From Acinetobacter pittii (GTDB lineage: Bacteria; Pseudomonadota; Gammaproteobacteria; Pseudomonadales; Moraxellaceae), in contig NZ_CP139286.1 of NCBI RefSeq assembly GCF_034067285.1, positions 372,001 to 436,000 of the forward strand: a DNA stretch of 64,000 nt, read 5' to 3'. Position 1 is the first letter of the stretch, and the number at the start of each line of letters is the position of its first letter. Position numbers and translations under genes: made by a program. Positions 48,970 through 57,894 of this stretch are shown in pieces. A model generated the notes under the pieces. That model saw only the letters and a program-made list of their open reading frames with translations, did no database searches and was not told the origin of the DNA.

Positions 48970-50208
48970 ATGAACTTAAACACACAAATTCTTATTGCTG
49001 CCATTTTAGGCTTAGCCTTTGGTTTCTTATTAACGTTGTATCCTGATACTGTGTTTGTAAAACATAGTTTATATGGGCTGGGCATATTAAGTAGTGTCTT
49101 TATTGGGCTGCTTAAAATGTTGTTGGTACCTTTGATTTTTAGCTCGATTGTTGTGGGTGTCTCTAATTTGCAGGCAGGTGGCCAGCTAGGTCCAGTCTGG
49201 AAAATTACCTTTTTATGTTGTTTGACCACAACAACGTTGGCTTTAATTTTAGGTATAAGTTGTGCTCATCTATTTGAAGTAGGGCGCGGTATAGATATTT
49301 CTATTTTCCAAACGTCTATGCAAAATTATCAGGCGCCCGACAGTTTAAACCCTGCAAGTTTTTTTACCAATTTTATTCAAAATACATTAATCAACCCATT
49401 TAAAGCGTTTAGTGACGGTAACGTTTTAGCGGTTGTGGTGTTTGCACTATTTGTTGGTGTTGCGCTAGTCCATGGCGGTGAGCGTTTCAAAAGTATTCGC
49501 GTATTGAGTCATCAGTTTTTTGAAATGATGATGATGTTAGTCGGCTGGGTGATGAAGCTGGCACCTTTAGGTATTTTTGCTCTATTGGCAAAGTTAATGG
49601 CAACGGAAGATATTTCGGTATTAAGTCGTTTGGCTGAGTTTGCTGTTGTCGTAACGGGGACTACCATCTTTCATGGTGCTGTTGTTTTACCGCTATTACT
49701 TTGGATTTTTGGTCGTATGAGTCCTTGGACTTTTTTCAAAGGAACACGTACAGCGCTGATCACTGCATTTGCCACCAGTTCTAGCTCTGCCACGATGCCG
49801 CTTAGTATGAAATGCGCACAAGAAAACTTAGGTGTGCGCCCTCAAACAGCGGGCTTTGTGATTCCTTTAGGTACGCAGCTTAATATGGATGGTACTGCAC
49901 TATATGAAGCGGCAGCTGCACTCTTTGTGGCAAACTTAGTGGGACTGGATTTAAACCTGACACAACAAATTATCGTGTGCTTAACAGCAATGATTGCATC
50001 GCTCGGTGCACCGGGAATTCCGAGTGCGGGTATGGTCACCATGATTATGGTTTTACAGTCTGTAGGTTTGCCGGCTGAAGCAATTGCAATTTTACTTCCG
50101 ATTGATCGTCTACTCGATACTGTGAGAACAGTGGTCAATGTGCAAGGCGATATGATGATTAGTGTCGTTGTAGATCGTTATACAAAAGATAAAGATATCA
50201 GTGTCTAA
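48970..50208 (+). CDS. Dicarboxylate/amino acid:cation symporter (DAACS family)
   Basis: 412 residues from ATG 48970 (MNLNTQILIAAILGLAFGF); the longer GTG frame at 48889 has an unlikely polar extension. About eight membrane segments and two re-entrant loops. The serine-rich hairpin FATSSSSATMPLSM and the substrate/Na+ site NMDGTALYEAAAALFVA are typical of GltP/DctA-like transporters for glutamate, aspartate or C4-dicarboxylates. It is followed by a strong terminator. No good ribosome binding site precedes the chosen ATG. Confidence 0.92.
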   Translation: MNLNTQILIAAILGLAFGFLLTLYPDTVFVKHSLYGLGILSSVFIGLLKMLLVPLIFSSIVVGVSNLQAGGQLGPVWKITFLCCLTTTTLALILGISCAHLFEVGRGIDISIFQTSMQNYQAPDSLNPASFFTNFIQNTLINPFKAFSDGNVLAVVVFALFVGVALVHGGERFKSIRVLSHQFFEMMMMLVGWVMKLAPLGIFALLAKLMATEDISVLSRLAEFAVVVTGTTIFHGAVVLPLLLWIFGRMSPWTFFKGTRTALITAFATSSSSATMPLSMKCAQENLGVRPQTAGFVIPLGTQLNMDGTALYEAAAALFVANLVGLDLNLTQQIIVCLTAMIASLGAPGIPSAGMVTMIMVLQSVGLPAEAIAILLPIDRLLDTVRTVVNVQGDMMISVVVDRYTKDKDISV

Positions 50209-50216
50209 TCTCCTAT

Positions 50217-50247
50217 AAAAAAGCAGGATTTAAAATCCTGCTTTTTT
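50217..50247. terminator. Bidirectional terminator
   Basis: Perfect 14-base arms AAAAAAGCAGGATT/AATCCTGCTTTTTT with a three-base centre, between the symporter gene (+) and the PF10118 gene (-). Confidence 0.92.
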
Positions 50248-50251
50248 ATTT

Positions 50252-51202
50252 TTAAGCGGCTTGAAGCTCAGCTCTTTTTGCTGCTGGAGATTGAGATAAA
50301 TAACTTACCGCATCTTCAGTGCTGCCTTCTTTAACTGGATCATACCAAGGCATGAGGTAATCAATTTGTTGGGCAATCAGCCAAAATGGATTTGGTAGCA
50401 CTTGGTTATCTTTGCGACTAATCTTAAGCCATTCTACAGCAACCCATACTGGGAAAAATCTGGATTTAGCTGCATCAGCAAAACGTGGATCTTGTTTCAT
50501 AATATGTGCAGCGCCATCTACCCATAATCCAAGTACCAGTACAATCACTGCAAGACTTAAATAGTAGCGTGGAATATAGCCACCACCAAGATGGCGATAT
50601 AAATCAAAAGCAACGGTACGGTGTTCAATTTCTTCTGAACCATGCCATTTAACTAGATCGACCATTTCAGGGTCAGCGCCTAACTCTTCCCAACGCTTAT
50701 TATAGAGTGCATATTTTCCTAATACACAAGTCATATGTTCGACAGTTGCAATAACGCCTAAACGGAAAAGGTCCCATTGTTCTTGTAGAAATTGAGGGAC
50801 TTCTTTATCAAAGGGTTTATCTGCTAAGGCGGTCGTAAATAGATAATTCATAATGTCCAGATTTCGCTGGATATCAATATTACGCGCACTTAAATATTCT
50901 TTATTGGCAGAAGTATGCGCATTGGCATGCATAGCTTCTTGGCGGATAAATGCTTGTACATCCTGTTTAAGCTTTTCGTCTTTAATTTGCGGTAAAACTT
51001 TATTGTACAAACGGCAAAACCAGAATTCTCCGGCAGGTAAAATATTATTAATTTCATTAATAAAATAACTTGCGAAAGGCTGATTTGGAATCCAGTCAAC
51101 AGGGGTATCTTTCCAGTCAAATTTTACTTTACGTGGAAGAATTTTATAGTCAATAGAAGAACCTAAAGCCTTGTTCTTCAAAAAAGATAACAATTTCATC
51201 AT
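50252..51202 (-). CDS. Metal-dependent hydrolase family protein (PF10118)
   Basis: 316 residues. RQEAMHANAHTSAN and KWHGSEEIEHRTVAFDLY supply ExxxH and ExxH-type ligands spaced as in ferritin-like di-iron helical proteins, the hallmark of the family called predicted metal-dependent hydrolase (COG3687). A hydrophobic stretch (YYLSLAVIVLVLGLWVDG) suggests membrane association. Biochemical role unknown; a di-iron oxygenase acting on lipids is as likely as hydrolysis. Confidence 0.85.
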   Translation of the reverse strand: MMKLLSFLKNKALGSSIDYKILPRKVKFDWKDTPVDWIPNQPFASYFINEINNILPAGEFWFCRLYNKVLPQIKDEKLKQDVQAFIRQEAMHANAHTSANKEYLSARNIDIQRNLDIMNYLFTTALADKPFDKEVPQFLQEQWDLFRLGVIATVEHMTCVLGKYALYNKRWEELGADPEMVDLVKWHGSEEIEHRTVAFDLYRHLGGGYIPRYYLSLAVIVLVLGLWVDGAAHIMKQDPRFADAAKSRFFPVWVAVEWLKISRKDNQVLPNPFWLIAQQIDYLMPWYDPVKEGSTEDAVSYLSQSPAAKRAELQAA

Positions 51203-51249
51203 TTAGTCCTGATTTTTAACTCGATGAAGTTATAACGAGTATAAAAAAA

Positions 51250-51279
51250 GCCCCTACATTTGTGTTTAGCAATAGGGGC
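51250..51279 (-). terminator. Terminator after engB
   Basis: GCCCCTA (51250-51256) and TAGGGGC (51273-51279). On the minus strand the stem is followed by seven T. It lies 47 bases past the engB stop and would end that transcript before the PF10118 gene. Confidence 0.75.
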
Positions 51280-51326
51280 CAATTTGAATATAAATTTAAT
51301 GAAGAAATTGTATCTGCTATGACAAT

Positions 51327-52103
51327 TTAACTTTCAGCGTCCTCATCGGTGGCTTCAGGAATCGCATCGACATCAAATTCTGGTTCTTGATTAAGCGTAA
51401 AATGTAGTCGTCCAGCCATAACACTTGCTAGCTCTTCTAAACCTAATTTATTAAGTGATGAGAAAAGTTGAATCGAGAAATCAAGCTTCATTTTTTTCAG
51501 CTGCTGCTTAACTTCTAATAGCACTTTGTTTGCTGGACCACGATTAAGTTTGTCTGCTTTTGTTAGAAGGATATGAACAAAAAGATGACGTGAATAAGCC
51601 CACTCTAGCATCATCATGTCGAAGTGCTGTAAAGGATGGCGAATATCCATCAGTAATACTAAGCCTTGTAAGCTTTTACGATGAATGAGATAGTTCTCTA
51701 ATTCTTTTTGCCATACTCGTTTCATATCTTCAGGTACAGCTGCATAGCCATAGCCAGGAAGGTCGACTAAACGTTGATCAGGGTTACCTAGGCTGAAGAA
51801 GTTAATCATCTGTGTACGGCCTGGTTTTTTTGAGGCACGTGCGAGTTGTTTTTTGTTGGTCAATGCATTAATAGCACTAGATTTACCAGCATTTGAGCGC
51901 CCTGCAAAAGCAATCTCGTAGCCACTATCTTCAACACAAAGTGCCAATTTAGGAGCACTCATTAAAAATTCAGCTTGGCGTAACCAGTTTAGTGATTGCA
52001 CGGCATATTCCGTGATCGCTGGGTCTGGTTTCTTTTCATAGCTGATCTTTTGCTTTGGTGCGAGTCTGGCTTTGGTGTCTTTCGATTTTTCACTACGACG
52101 CAT
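51327..52103 (-). CDS. engB: Ribosome biogenesis GTPase EngB (YihA/YsxC)
   Basis: 258 residues. G1 is GRSNAGKSS, G3 is VDLPGYGYA and G4 is TKAD, the full set for a small GTPase. It is needed for late assembly of the 50S ribosomal subunit. It is about 50 residues longer than E. coli YihA: a basic N-terminal extension (RRSEKSKDTKARLAPKQK) precedes the domain and an acidic tail follows it. Transcribed alone. Confidence 0.95.
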   Translation of the reverse strand: MRRSEKSKDTKARLAPKQKISYEKKPDPAITEYAVQSLNWLRQAEFLMSAPKLALCVEDSGYEIAFAGRSNAGKSSAINALTNKKQLARASKKPGRTQMINFFSLGNPDQRLVDLPGYGYAAVPEDMKRVWQKELENYLIHRKSLQGLVLLMDIRHPLQHFDMMMLEWAYSRHLFVHILLTKADKLNRGPANKVLLEVKQQLKKMKLDFSIQLFSSLNKLGLEELASVMAGRLHFTLNQEPEFDVDAIPEATDEDAES

Positions 52104-52203
52104 AAAAAATAACTTTTTAAATGAGAGGGCTCGCGCCTAGTATAAAGGAGCTTGGGTATTCTTGCTAATTTTCAATAAATCAACTTATGAAAATTAATCC
52201 AAG

Positions 52204-52641
52204 TTAGATTTCTAAAAAGGCAATAGGGGAGTGAGTAGGAGTAGATTTTGAGTGCTGTAAAACTTCTCCGAGTGTGTATTGGTCTAGGCTTTGATAAAAG
52301 CTCTCTAGAGCTTGATCTAAAATACCTTTTAAACCACAGTGACTGCGTAATACACAAGGGGGCGTATTGCACTCAACGATTTGATTATCACCCTGTAATA
52401 TTCGAACAATTGAACCTAAATTTGAGTTAAGTGCATCTGGGTTTAAGCGTATTCCACCACCTTTTCCACGAATGGTAATAATCCATTCTTGTTTGCCCAT
52501 AAAGTGAACAACTTTAACCAGATGGTTTTGTGAAACATGCAAATCTTTCGCGATTTCTGCAATCGTGTAGGGTGCATCACTTGGGCGTGCAACATACATT
52601 AATATTCGTAATGCATAATCGGTAAATTTATTAAGCTGCAT
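52204..52641 (-). CDS. nsrR: Nitric-oxide-sensing Rrf2-family repressor NsrR
   Basis: 145 residues from ATG 52641 (MQLNKFTDYALRILMYVA). The N-terminal winged helix is followed by three cysteines, C91, C96 and C102 in VECNTPPCVLRSHC, the C-x4-C-x5-C pattern and numbering of the NsrR iron-sulfur cluster, unlike IscR. NO damage to the cluster relieves repression. The call is supported by a perfect NsrR operator in front of the globin gene directly upstream. An AAGATGATCATC half-site-like sequence lies 30-45 bases before its own start, so partial autoregulation is possible. Confidence 0.93.
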   Translation of the reverse strand: MQLNKFTDYALRILMYVARPSDAPYTIAEIAKDLHVSQNHLVKVVHFMGKQEWIITIRGKGGGIRLNPDALNSNLGSIVRILQGDNQIVECNTPPCVLRSHCGLKGILDQALESFYQSLDQYTLGEVLQHSKSTPTHSPIAFLEI

Positions 52642-52683
52642 GATCACCAAAAATGGAAGAGAATAAAAAGGATGATCATCTTA

Positions 52684-52715
52684 GCCTGAAAGTTTAAATA
52701 AGAAAACTTTCAGGC
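52684..52715. terminator. Strong hairpin between the globin gene and nsrR
   Basis: Perfect 12-base stem GCCTGAAAGTTT (52684-52695) / AAACTTTCAGGC (52704-52715). On the minus strand no T run follows, so it may not be a full terminator. It could let some transcription pass from the globin gene into nsrR, or protect the mRNA end. Confidence 0.6.
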
Positions 52716-52729
52716 AAGAGGTTTTTACA

Positions 52730-53494
52730 TTACAGCGTTAAAGGAGCTGAAACCTGCACTTGATCACCCACTCTGTAATGCTCAAGTAAAATATTAGCCA
52801 CCGAAAACTCAGTATGGTTTTCTTCAGGCTGAACATCGAAGTGATATGAGTTATTTTCTTGAGCTTCTGTAAATTTAAAAGCTTTTGGTTGTTCAAGTTG
52901 TTGCTCTGGAACTTGTACTTTAACCGAAATAAAAGCATTGGCTGGACCAGTTAATACGTCCTCATGGTCAGTTGCTTTTAAAGTAAAACGTTTGCCAGAT
53001 TCAAGAGGATCAATTTGTGTAATCTCAAATGAGCGCCAGCCAGCCCATCCACCTTTTAAGCTCTCAAGTTGTTCATACTTTTGTTTTTCAACGCCAATTA
53101 AAATGTCTGCTAATTGTAGATAAGCTTGCTTCCATGCCTCGATAAGTTCTGATTCAAATGGCACATTGAGTACTTCACTAATTGAATGAAGTAGGTTGTC
53201 ACCAACAATTGCATATTGATCAGGCTGAATATCTAAGCTCACGTGTTTAGTGGTGATGCGTTCTACAGCTTTAGCGAGCACACTAGGGTTCTCAATATTT
53301 TCTGCATATGCAAGAACCGCAGCTGCAAGCGCGCGTGGCTGGCGTAAGCTAGTTTGATCATCTAAGTTGAAAACATTTTTTAATTCAGGGTTGTTATTCA
53401 ACATACGCTTATAAAAGTATGTAGTTAGCGTAACGCCGTGTTCACGTAAAACAGGTACGGTAGATTTAACAAGTTCAATTTGTTGTGGAGTCAT
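52730..53494 (-). CDS. Flavohaemoglobin-like globin lacking the reductase domain
   Basis: 254 residues, against about 400 for Hmp. The globin domain (1-145) is intact and very like E. coli Hmp: B10 tyrosine Y28, Q52, proximal histidine H84, Y94 and E136 are all present. Residues 150-254 follow the outline of the FAD-binding domain but have lost its flavin motif (RxYS replaced by KAFKFTE), and the protein stops at VSAPLTL where Hmp continues into the NAD-binding domain. A stable hairpin follows the stop. NO detoxification would need an outside reductase; NO binding or sensing is possible. It is NsrR-controlled by its operator. Confidence 0.9.
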   Translation of the reverse strand: MTPQQIELVKSTVPVLREHGVTLTTYFYKRMLNNNPELKNVFNLDDQTSLRQPRALAAAVLAYAENIENPSVLAKAVERITTKHVSLDIQPDQYAIVGDNLLHSISEVLNVPFESELIEAWKQAYLQLADILIGVEKQKYEQLESLKGGWAGWRSFEITQIDPLESGKRFTLKATDHEDVLTGPANAFISVKVQVPEQQLEQPKAFKFTEAQENNSYHFDVQPEENHTEFSVANILLEHYRVGDQVQVSAPLTL

Positions 53495-53521
53495 GGCTAG
53501 ACCTTATTTATCTGGCTGTAT

Positions 53522-53544
53522 AAGATGTATTTAAAATACATCTT
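53522..53544. promoter_or_regulatory. Perfect NsrR operator
   Basis: An 11-1-11 palindrome: AAGATGTATTT (53522-53532), A, then AAATACATCTT (53534-53544). It matches the published NsrR consensus form of two AAGATGYATTT half-sites with a one-base spacer. It ends 28 bases before the start of the globin gene, over the probable promoter, so binding would block transcription until NO is present. Confidence 0.9.
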
Positions 53545-53590
53545 TAAAAAATTAATGGCAATAACTTTTTGAGAAAAACCATAAAAAAAT

Positions 53591-53611
53591 TAGGGGATAT
53601 AAAATCCCCTA
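53591..53611 (-). terminator. Terminator after the DUF853 ATPase gene
   Basis: TAGGGGAT (53591-53598) and ATCCCCTA (53604-53611) with a five-base loop. The minus strand continues ATTTTTTTA. Confidence 0.85.
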
Positions 53612-53639
53612 GTATTAACACAGTTTTATTAAAATTTTT

Positions 53640-55187
53640 TTATTTTCCAAATAAAGAACCAAGTAGGCCTCGTACGAGTTTTTGGCCTGTACTTCCTCCT
53701 AAACTGCGCGCTGCACTTTTTGCAAAAGTTCCAACAATGTCTTGGGTCAGCTTGGCTCTTTCACGTGCTGCTCGCTCTTCTTCTTTTAATTGTTCACGTG
53801 CCAATCTTTCTTGCTCTTTAGCTTGTTGTTTGGCTAAAGTTTCTTGTTCTTTTGCTTGTTGTTTAGCAATTTCGGCATTTTGTTGCTGCTGTTCGCGTTC
53901 AGCAACTTTATTTTGTAGCATTTCATAGGCACTATCACGATCTACAGCTTGTTCATATACACCAGCAATAATGCTTTGCGAGATTAGCGTTTGGCGCTCT
54001 TCGGGAGTGATTGGTGTAAATGCAGAGTACGGAGGCATGACCCAACCGCGTTCTACAATTTGTGGAGTACCTTGCTCATCTAGGCAACTAATGAGGGCCT
54101 CACCAACACCAAGTTCCGTAATTGCTTCATCAACTTTAAAGTTTGGATTAGCTCGGAAAGTATCTGCTGCAGTTTTTACCGCTTTTTGATCTTTAGGAGT
54201 AAATGCACGTAAGGCATGTTGAACGCGATTACCAAGTTGACCCAGAACACTTTCAGGTAAATCGAGTGGATTTTGGGTAATGAAATAGATACCTACTCCT
54301 TTAGAGCGGATTAAACGTACAACTTGTTCAATCTTGTCTTGGAGTGCTTGGCTGGCATTATCAAATAATAAGTGAGCTTCATCAAAGAAAAATACGAGTT
54401 TGGGTTTATCCATATCACCGACTTCTGGAAGCTGTTCAAATAGTTCTGAAAGCATCCATAAAAGGAAAGTGGCATATAGTTTGGGTGTATTCATGAGCTT
54501 GTCAGCCGAAAGAATATTAATGTAGCCATGCCCATTTGCATCAGTTTGAATAAAATCTAAAATATTTAAAGCAGGTTCGCCGAAAAATTGCTCTCCACCT
54601 TGATCGGCAAGGGCTAGTAAATTGCGCTGAATAGCGCCTAGGCTTGCTGGAGATAAATTGCCGTATTCAGCTTTAAACTCGGCTGCATGTTCGCTAACAA
54701 ACGTAATCATGGCTTTTAAATCTTTAAAGTCGACTAATAGTAGACCCTGGTCATCTGCAATGCGGAATACAGCAGAGAGCACACCTTCTTGAGTATCGTT
54801 TAAATTGAGCATGCGAGCCAATAAAATTGGCCCAATTTCAGAAATAGTAGTTCGGATAGGATGGCCTTGCTGACCAAATAAATCCCAAAAAACAACTGGA
54901 TTAGCTGCGAAAGGAACGCTATCAATTTGTAAAAGCTTTAGACGTTCATTAAATTTATCAGAAGCTTCACCAGCTTTTGCGAGACTCGAAACATCGCCTT
55001 TAGCATCGGCAAGAAATACCGGTACACCAATTCGAGAGAAACTCTCTGCTAGAACTTTTAACGTAACTGTTTTACCTGTACCCGTGGCGCCGGCAATAAG
55101 TCCATGGCGGTTAGCAAACTGGGAAAGTAAAACAATTTCTTTGGATGTGTCATTAATATTTTTAGCAATAACAATCGGTGTACCCAT
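53640..55187 (-). CDS. HerA/FtsK-like ATPase of the DUF853 (YjgR) family
   Basis: 515 residues. Walker A is GATGTGKT (33-40) and Walker B is [28 protein letters not shown] and [16 protein letters not shown] are typical of the family. Residues about 425-490 form a charged coiled coil rich in Gln, Glu, Lys and Arg, before a short Gly-rich end. HerA relatives are hexameric DNA translocases, but the YjgR branch has no known function. It starts 43 bases from the stop of the next minus-strand gene. Confidence 0.92.
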   Translation of the reverse strand: MGTPIVIAKNINDTSKEIVLLSQFANRHGLIAGATGTGKTVTLKVLAESFSRIGVPVFLADAKGDVSSLAKAGEASDKFNERLKLLQIDSVPFAANPVVFWDLFGQQGHPIRTTISEIGPILLARMLNLNDTQEGVLSAVFRIADDQGLLLVDFKDLKAMITFVSEHAAEFKAEYGNLSPASLGAIQRNLLALADQGGEQFFGEPALNILDFIQTDANGHGYINILSADKLMNTPKLYATFLLWMLSELFEQLPEVGDMDKPKLVFFFDEAHLLFDNASQALQDKIEQVVRLIRSKGVGIYFITQNPLDLPESVLGQLGNRVQHALRAFTPKDQKAVKTAADTFRANPNFKVDEAITELGVGEALISCLDEQGTPQIVERGWVMPPYSAFTPITPEERQTLISQSIIAGVYEQAVDRDSAYEMLQNKVAEREQQQQNAEIAKQQAKEQETLAKQQAKEQERLAREQLKEEERAARERAKLTQDIVGTFAKSAARSLGGSTGQKLVRGLLGSLFGK

Positions 55188-55230
55188 ATATTTTTATCCT
55201 GTGGTTCGAGTCACTATGATCTTGTCGTTT

Positions 55231-56421
55231 TTACAGTTGTTTCAGTGCGTTTTCGATATCTTGTATTAAATCTTGCGGATCTTCTAGTCCTATACAGAAG
55301 CGAACCAATAATCCTTGTTGTAAATGTGTATTTTCAAGTTTTCGCATCATTTTTAAATCATAAAGCATAATCAGGCTAACAGGTCCTCCCCAGCTAAACC
55401 CGAGCTTAAATAAAGCCAATGCATCGCAGAAGCGACGTACTGCTTTAATGTCATATTCAGCTTTAAAAATGACACTGACTAAGCCAGCACTTTGACCATC
55501 TGTGCAGATTTCTTGCCAGTACTGATGGCCTGGGGCGTTCTCATCGCTTGGGTGTAGAACCTGTGCAAATTGAGGTTGATTCTTTAGCCATTTAAGTAGA
55601 GTGTAGGCATTGGCTGACTGTTTTTCATAGCGTAAAGACATATGAGCTAGGCTACGTTGAATCTGAGCTGCATCGTCTCCCGAAACTGCAATACCTAAAA
55701 TGGCATGCGTACGGAATAGGCGGTGATGTAGTTTTTCATCACGAGTTACAATGCTGCCCATTAAGATGTCACCCCCACCGCTCGGATATTTGGTGAGTGC
55801 ATGTATAGTTAAGTCGACTGACAGATGCTCATCAGAAAAATTAAAAGCATTAAATGCAAACCCAGCTCCCCAAGTGTTATCTAAGGCTGTTAAAACACCA
55901 TGTTCTTTAGCTTTTTTGACTAGATTTTTAAGATCGGGGAATTCTAGGGTAACGGAGCCCGCAGCCTCTAGCCATAGCAGTTTGCTTCTGTCGGTTGGCT
56001 GAAAGCTTGATGCATCAATTGGGTTATATACTTTAACGATAATCCCATATTGATCTTGTAGGTAATTTAGATGTTCGAGATTAGGTCCATAAATATTGTC
56101 TGGAACCCATACTTCATCATTGGTACTTAAAAAAGCTGAGTTCACAATATTAATTGCTGATAAACCGCTCGGTGCAAGTAAACAATGCAATCCACCTTCA
56201 ATTTGCGCAATATTGTCGCCTAAAGTGAAGGTAGTAGGGGTGCCATGTGTTCCATAACTATAGTCATAAGGGTCAGTCCAATGACGATCAAAAAGGTGCG
56301 AAGTTGATTTAAAAATAATAGTTGATGCGCGAAATAAGGGAGGTTGCACTGTTTCAATGAATTGCGGAGCCTTTCTTGGGGCATGAATGAGGCGAGTTTG
56401 AAAATCGTTATGCTTTTTCAT
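55231..56421 (-). CDS. metC: Cystathionine beta-lyase-like PLP enzyme (MetC family)
   Basis: 396 residues, Cys/Met metabolism PLP enzyme. The Schiff-base lysine is in HALTKYPSGGGD, the cofactor-binding segment is LLAPSGLSAIN, and WLEAAGSVTLEFPD and DNTWGAGFAF are typical of bacterial MetC. It probably cleaves cystathionine to homocysteine, pyruvate and ammonia. Homologues act on other sulfur or alanine substrates, so the symbol is tentative. I saw no SAM riboswitch upstream. It may share a transcript with the DUF853 gene. Confidence 0.85.
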   Translation of the reverse strand: MKKHNDFQTRLIHAPRKAPQFIETVQPPLFRASTIIFKSTSHLFDRHWTDPYDYSYGTHGTPTTFTLGDNIAQIEGGLHCLLAPSGLSAINIVNSAFLSTNDEVWVPDNIYGPNLEHLNYLQDQYGIIVKVYNPIDASSFQPTDRSKLLWLEAAGSVTLEFPDLKNLVKKAKEHGVLTALDNTWGAGFAFNAFNFSDEHLSVDLTIHALTKYPSGGGDILMGSIVTRDEKLHHRLFRTHAILGIAVSGDDAAQIQRSLAHMSLRYEKQSANAYTLLKWLKNQPQFAQVLHPSDENAPGHQYWQEICTDGQSAGLVSVIFKAEYDIKAVRRFCDALALFKLGFSWGGPVSLIMLYDLKMMRKLENTHLQQGLLVRFCIGLEDPQDLIQDIENALKQL

Positions 56422-56589
56422 AGTGCGTTGGGTTTTAAATGATAAAGTTAGATTAAGAGAAATTTAAATTCTTCGCTAGATTTATAAAGTTTTGTAAGAC
56501 GTTTCGTTACAGTAGATCCATAAAACAAAAACTTGGCTTTATTTTTGCAAAGACCACTACAACATTCTAACAACAATAGGTTTAAGCGC

Positions 56590-57318
56590 ATGAAGTCGCA
56601 TTTAAGAGTTCATTATTTTCAACATATCGCAGGTGAAGGCTTTGGGAGTTGTTATTCATTTTTAAAAGCTCACCATGCGACTATTAGTTCTACGGAATTT
56701 TTTGCACTTCCGGTCGATCGGTCACTTGAAATAGAAGCTTTGCCTCAAATAGACGAGGTTGATTTGTTACTCGTCATGGGTGGCACCATGAGTGTAAATG
56801 ATGAAGCAAATTATCCATGGCTTAAGATAGAAAAAAGATGGTTACGCCGATATTTAGCAGCAGGAAAGCCTGCTATAGGACTTTGCTTGGGCGGGCAGCT
56901 AATCGCTAATGCATTAGGGGCAGCCGTCAGCCGTAATCGCTATCAGGAACTTGGATGGTCGACAGTTCAGAGAGTTGCTAATTTACCTCAAGACAGCTTT
57001 CCATTGCCTGAAAAAATAAAGGTGATGCAGTGGCACAGTGAAACATTTGAAATACCTAAAGGCGCTATACACTTGGCTGAAAGTACGGCTTGTCGTAATC
57101 AAATGTACCAGATTGGAAAGAATGTATTGGGCTTTCAATTTCATCCGGAAATGACACCAGCGACTTTAGAACTCTTGCTTGAAAATGAAGAGGAGCTATC
57201 AATTTTTAATGGAGATTATGTTCAATCTCCGAGAGAACTACAATATTCGGAAGCGCAAAAATTTGAACAAGGCAATCAACTCTTAAATAAAGCAATTGAA
57301 TTTGTCATAAATGCATAG
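56590..57318 (+). CDS. Class I glutamine amidotransferase-like protein
   Basis: 242 residues from ATG 56590 (MKSHLRVHYFQHIAGEG); the longer frame adds 19 residues. The nucleophile cysteine is in GLCLGGQLIANALG and the His/Glu dyad in GFQFHPEMT. It belongs to the stand-alone GMP-synthase-like group, whose members hydrolyse gamma-glutamyl compounds or supply ammonia; the partner and substrate are unknown. It ends 57 bases before the S10 operon promoter. Confidence 0.9.
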   Translation: MKSHLRVHYFQHIAGEGFGSCYSFLKAHHATISSTEFFALPVDRSLEIEALPQIDEVDLLLVMGGTMSVNDEANYPWLKIEKRWLRRYLAAGKPAIGLCLGGQLIANALGAAVSRNRYQELGWSTVQRVANLPQDSFPLPEKIKVMQWHSETFEIPKGAIHLAESTACRNQMYQIGKNVLGFQFHPEMTPATLELLLENEEELSIFNGDYVQSPRELQYSEAQKFEQGNQLLNKAIEFVINA

Positions 57319-57374
57319 ATGAGTTGTCAATGCTCAGTTAAAGCAGGTTTTGAGCAAAAAATAGAAAAAGAGAA

Positions 57375-57403
57375 TTGCATAAGACTTAAACAATCGTTAT
57401 AAT
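57375..57403 (+). promoter_or_regulatory. Promoter of the S10 ribosomal protein operon
   Basis: TTGCAT (57375-57380), a 17-base spacer and a consensus TATAAT (57398-57403). This is the best sigma-70 promoter I see in the window, as expected for a ribosomal protein operon. Confidence 0.85.
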
Positions 57404-57570
57404 GGGCGACCCTCAAAAGGAGGGGCATTTACTGCGAAGAAAGTAGTAAATGTGCATTACAGTCGTGGCATCGATCATGACCTTAGTGATTTTCACTGCC
57501 TTTGACACTTACCAATGGGTGAGATGCGTCAAAGGTGATTCTTTATATGTTTGGCTTGGAGTTTACTGGT
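57404..57570 (+). promoter_or_regulatory. Structured leader of the S10 operon
   Basis: About 160 transcribed bases precede rpsJ. Three hairpins can form: CCCTC/GAGGG near 57411-57424, CATTTACT/AGTAAATG (57426-57433 and 57445-57452), and CCTTTGAC/GTCAAAGG (57499-57506 and 57528-57535) with an inner CTTACC/GGGTGAG-type pairing. In E. coli protein L4 binds the S10 leader to repress the operon; this leader has the position for that, but its structure is not obviously the same. Confidence 0.6.
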
Positions 57571-57882
57571 ATGTCTAACCAGAGAATTCGTATCCGTTTG
57601 AAGTCTTTTGATCATCGTCTGATTGATCAATCAGCTCAAGAGATCGTAGAAACCGCTAAGCGTACTGGCGCACAAGTTTGTGGTCCAATTCCGATGCCTA
57701 CTCGCATCGAACGCTTCAACGTTCTTACTTCACCGCACGTTAACAAAGATGCGCGTGATCAGTACGAAATCCGCACCTATAAACGTTTGATCGACATCGT
57801 TCAACCTACAGATAAAACTGTTGATGCATTGATGAAATTAGATCTTGCGGCTGGTGTTGATGTTCAGATCGCTTTGGGTTAA
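57571..57882 (+). CDS. rpsJ: 30S ribosomal protein S10 (NusE)
   Basis: 103 residues from ATG 57571 ([19 protein letters not shown]), the standard length; GGAG is nine bases upstream. A component of the 30S head and, as NusE, of transcription antitermination complexes. First gene of the S10 operon. Confidence 0.98.
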
Positions 57883-57894
57883 GGCTTTCGGTTG

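Noticed and set aside
52684..52735. A frameshift or recent stop that truncated the flavohaemoglobin
   Set aside because: The sequence after the stop is a hairpin and then nsrR; no remnant of the NAD-binding domain follows in any frame, so this is not a simple pseudogene.
56422..56589. SAM riboswitch upstream of the MetC-like gene
   Set aside because: The 168-base gap is AT-rich with no recognisable aptamer.
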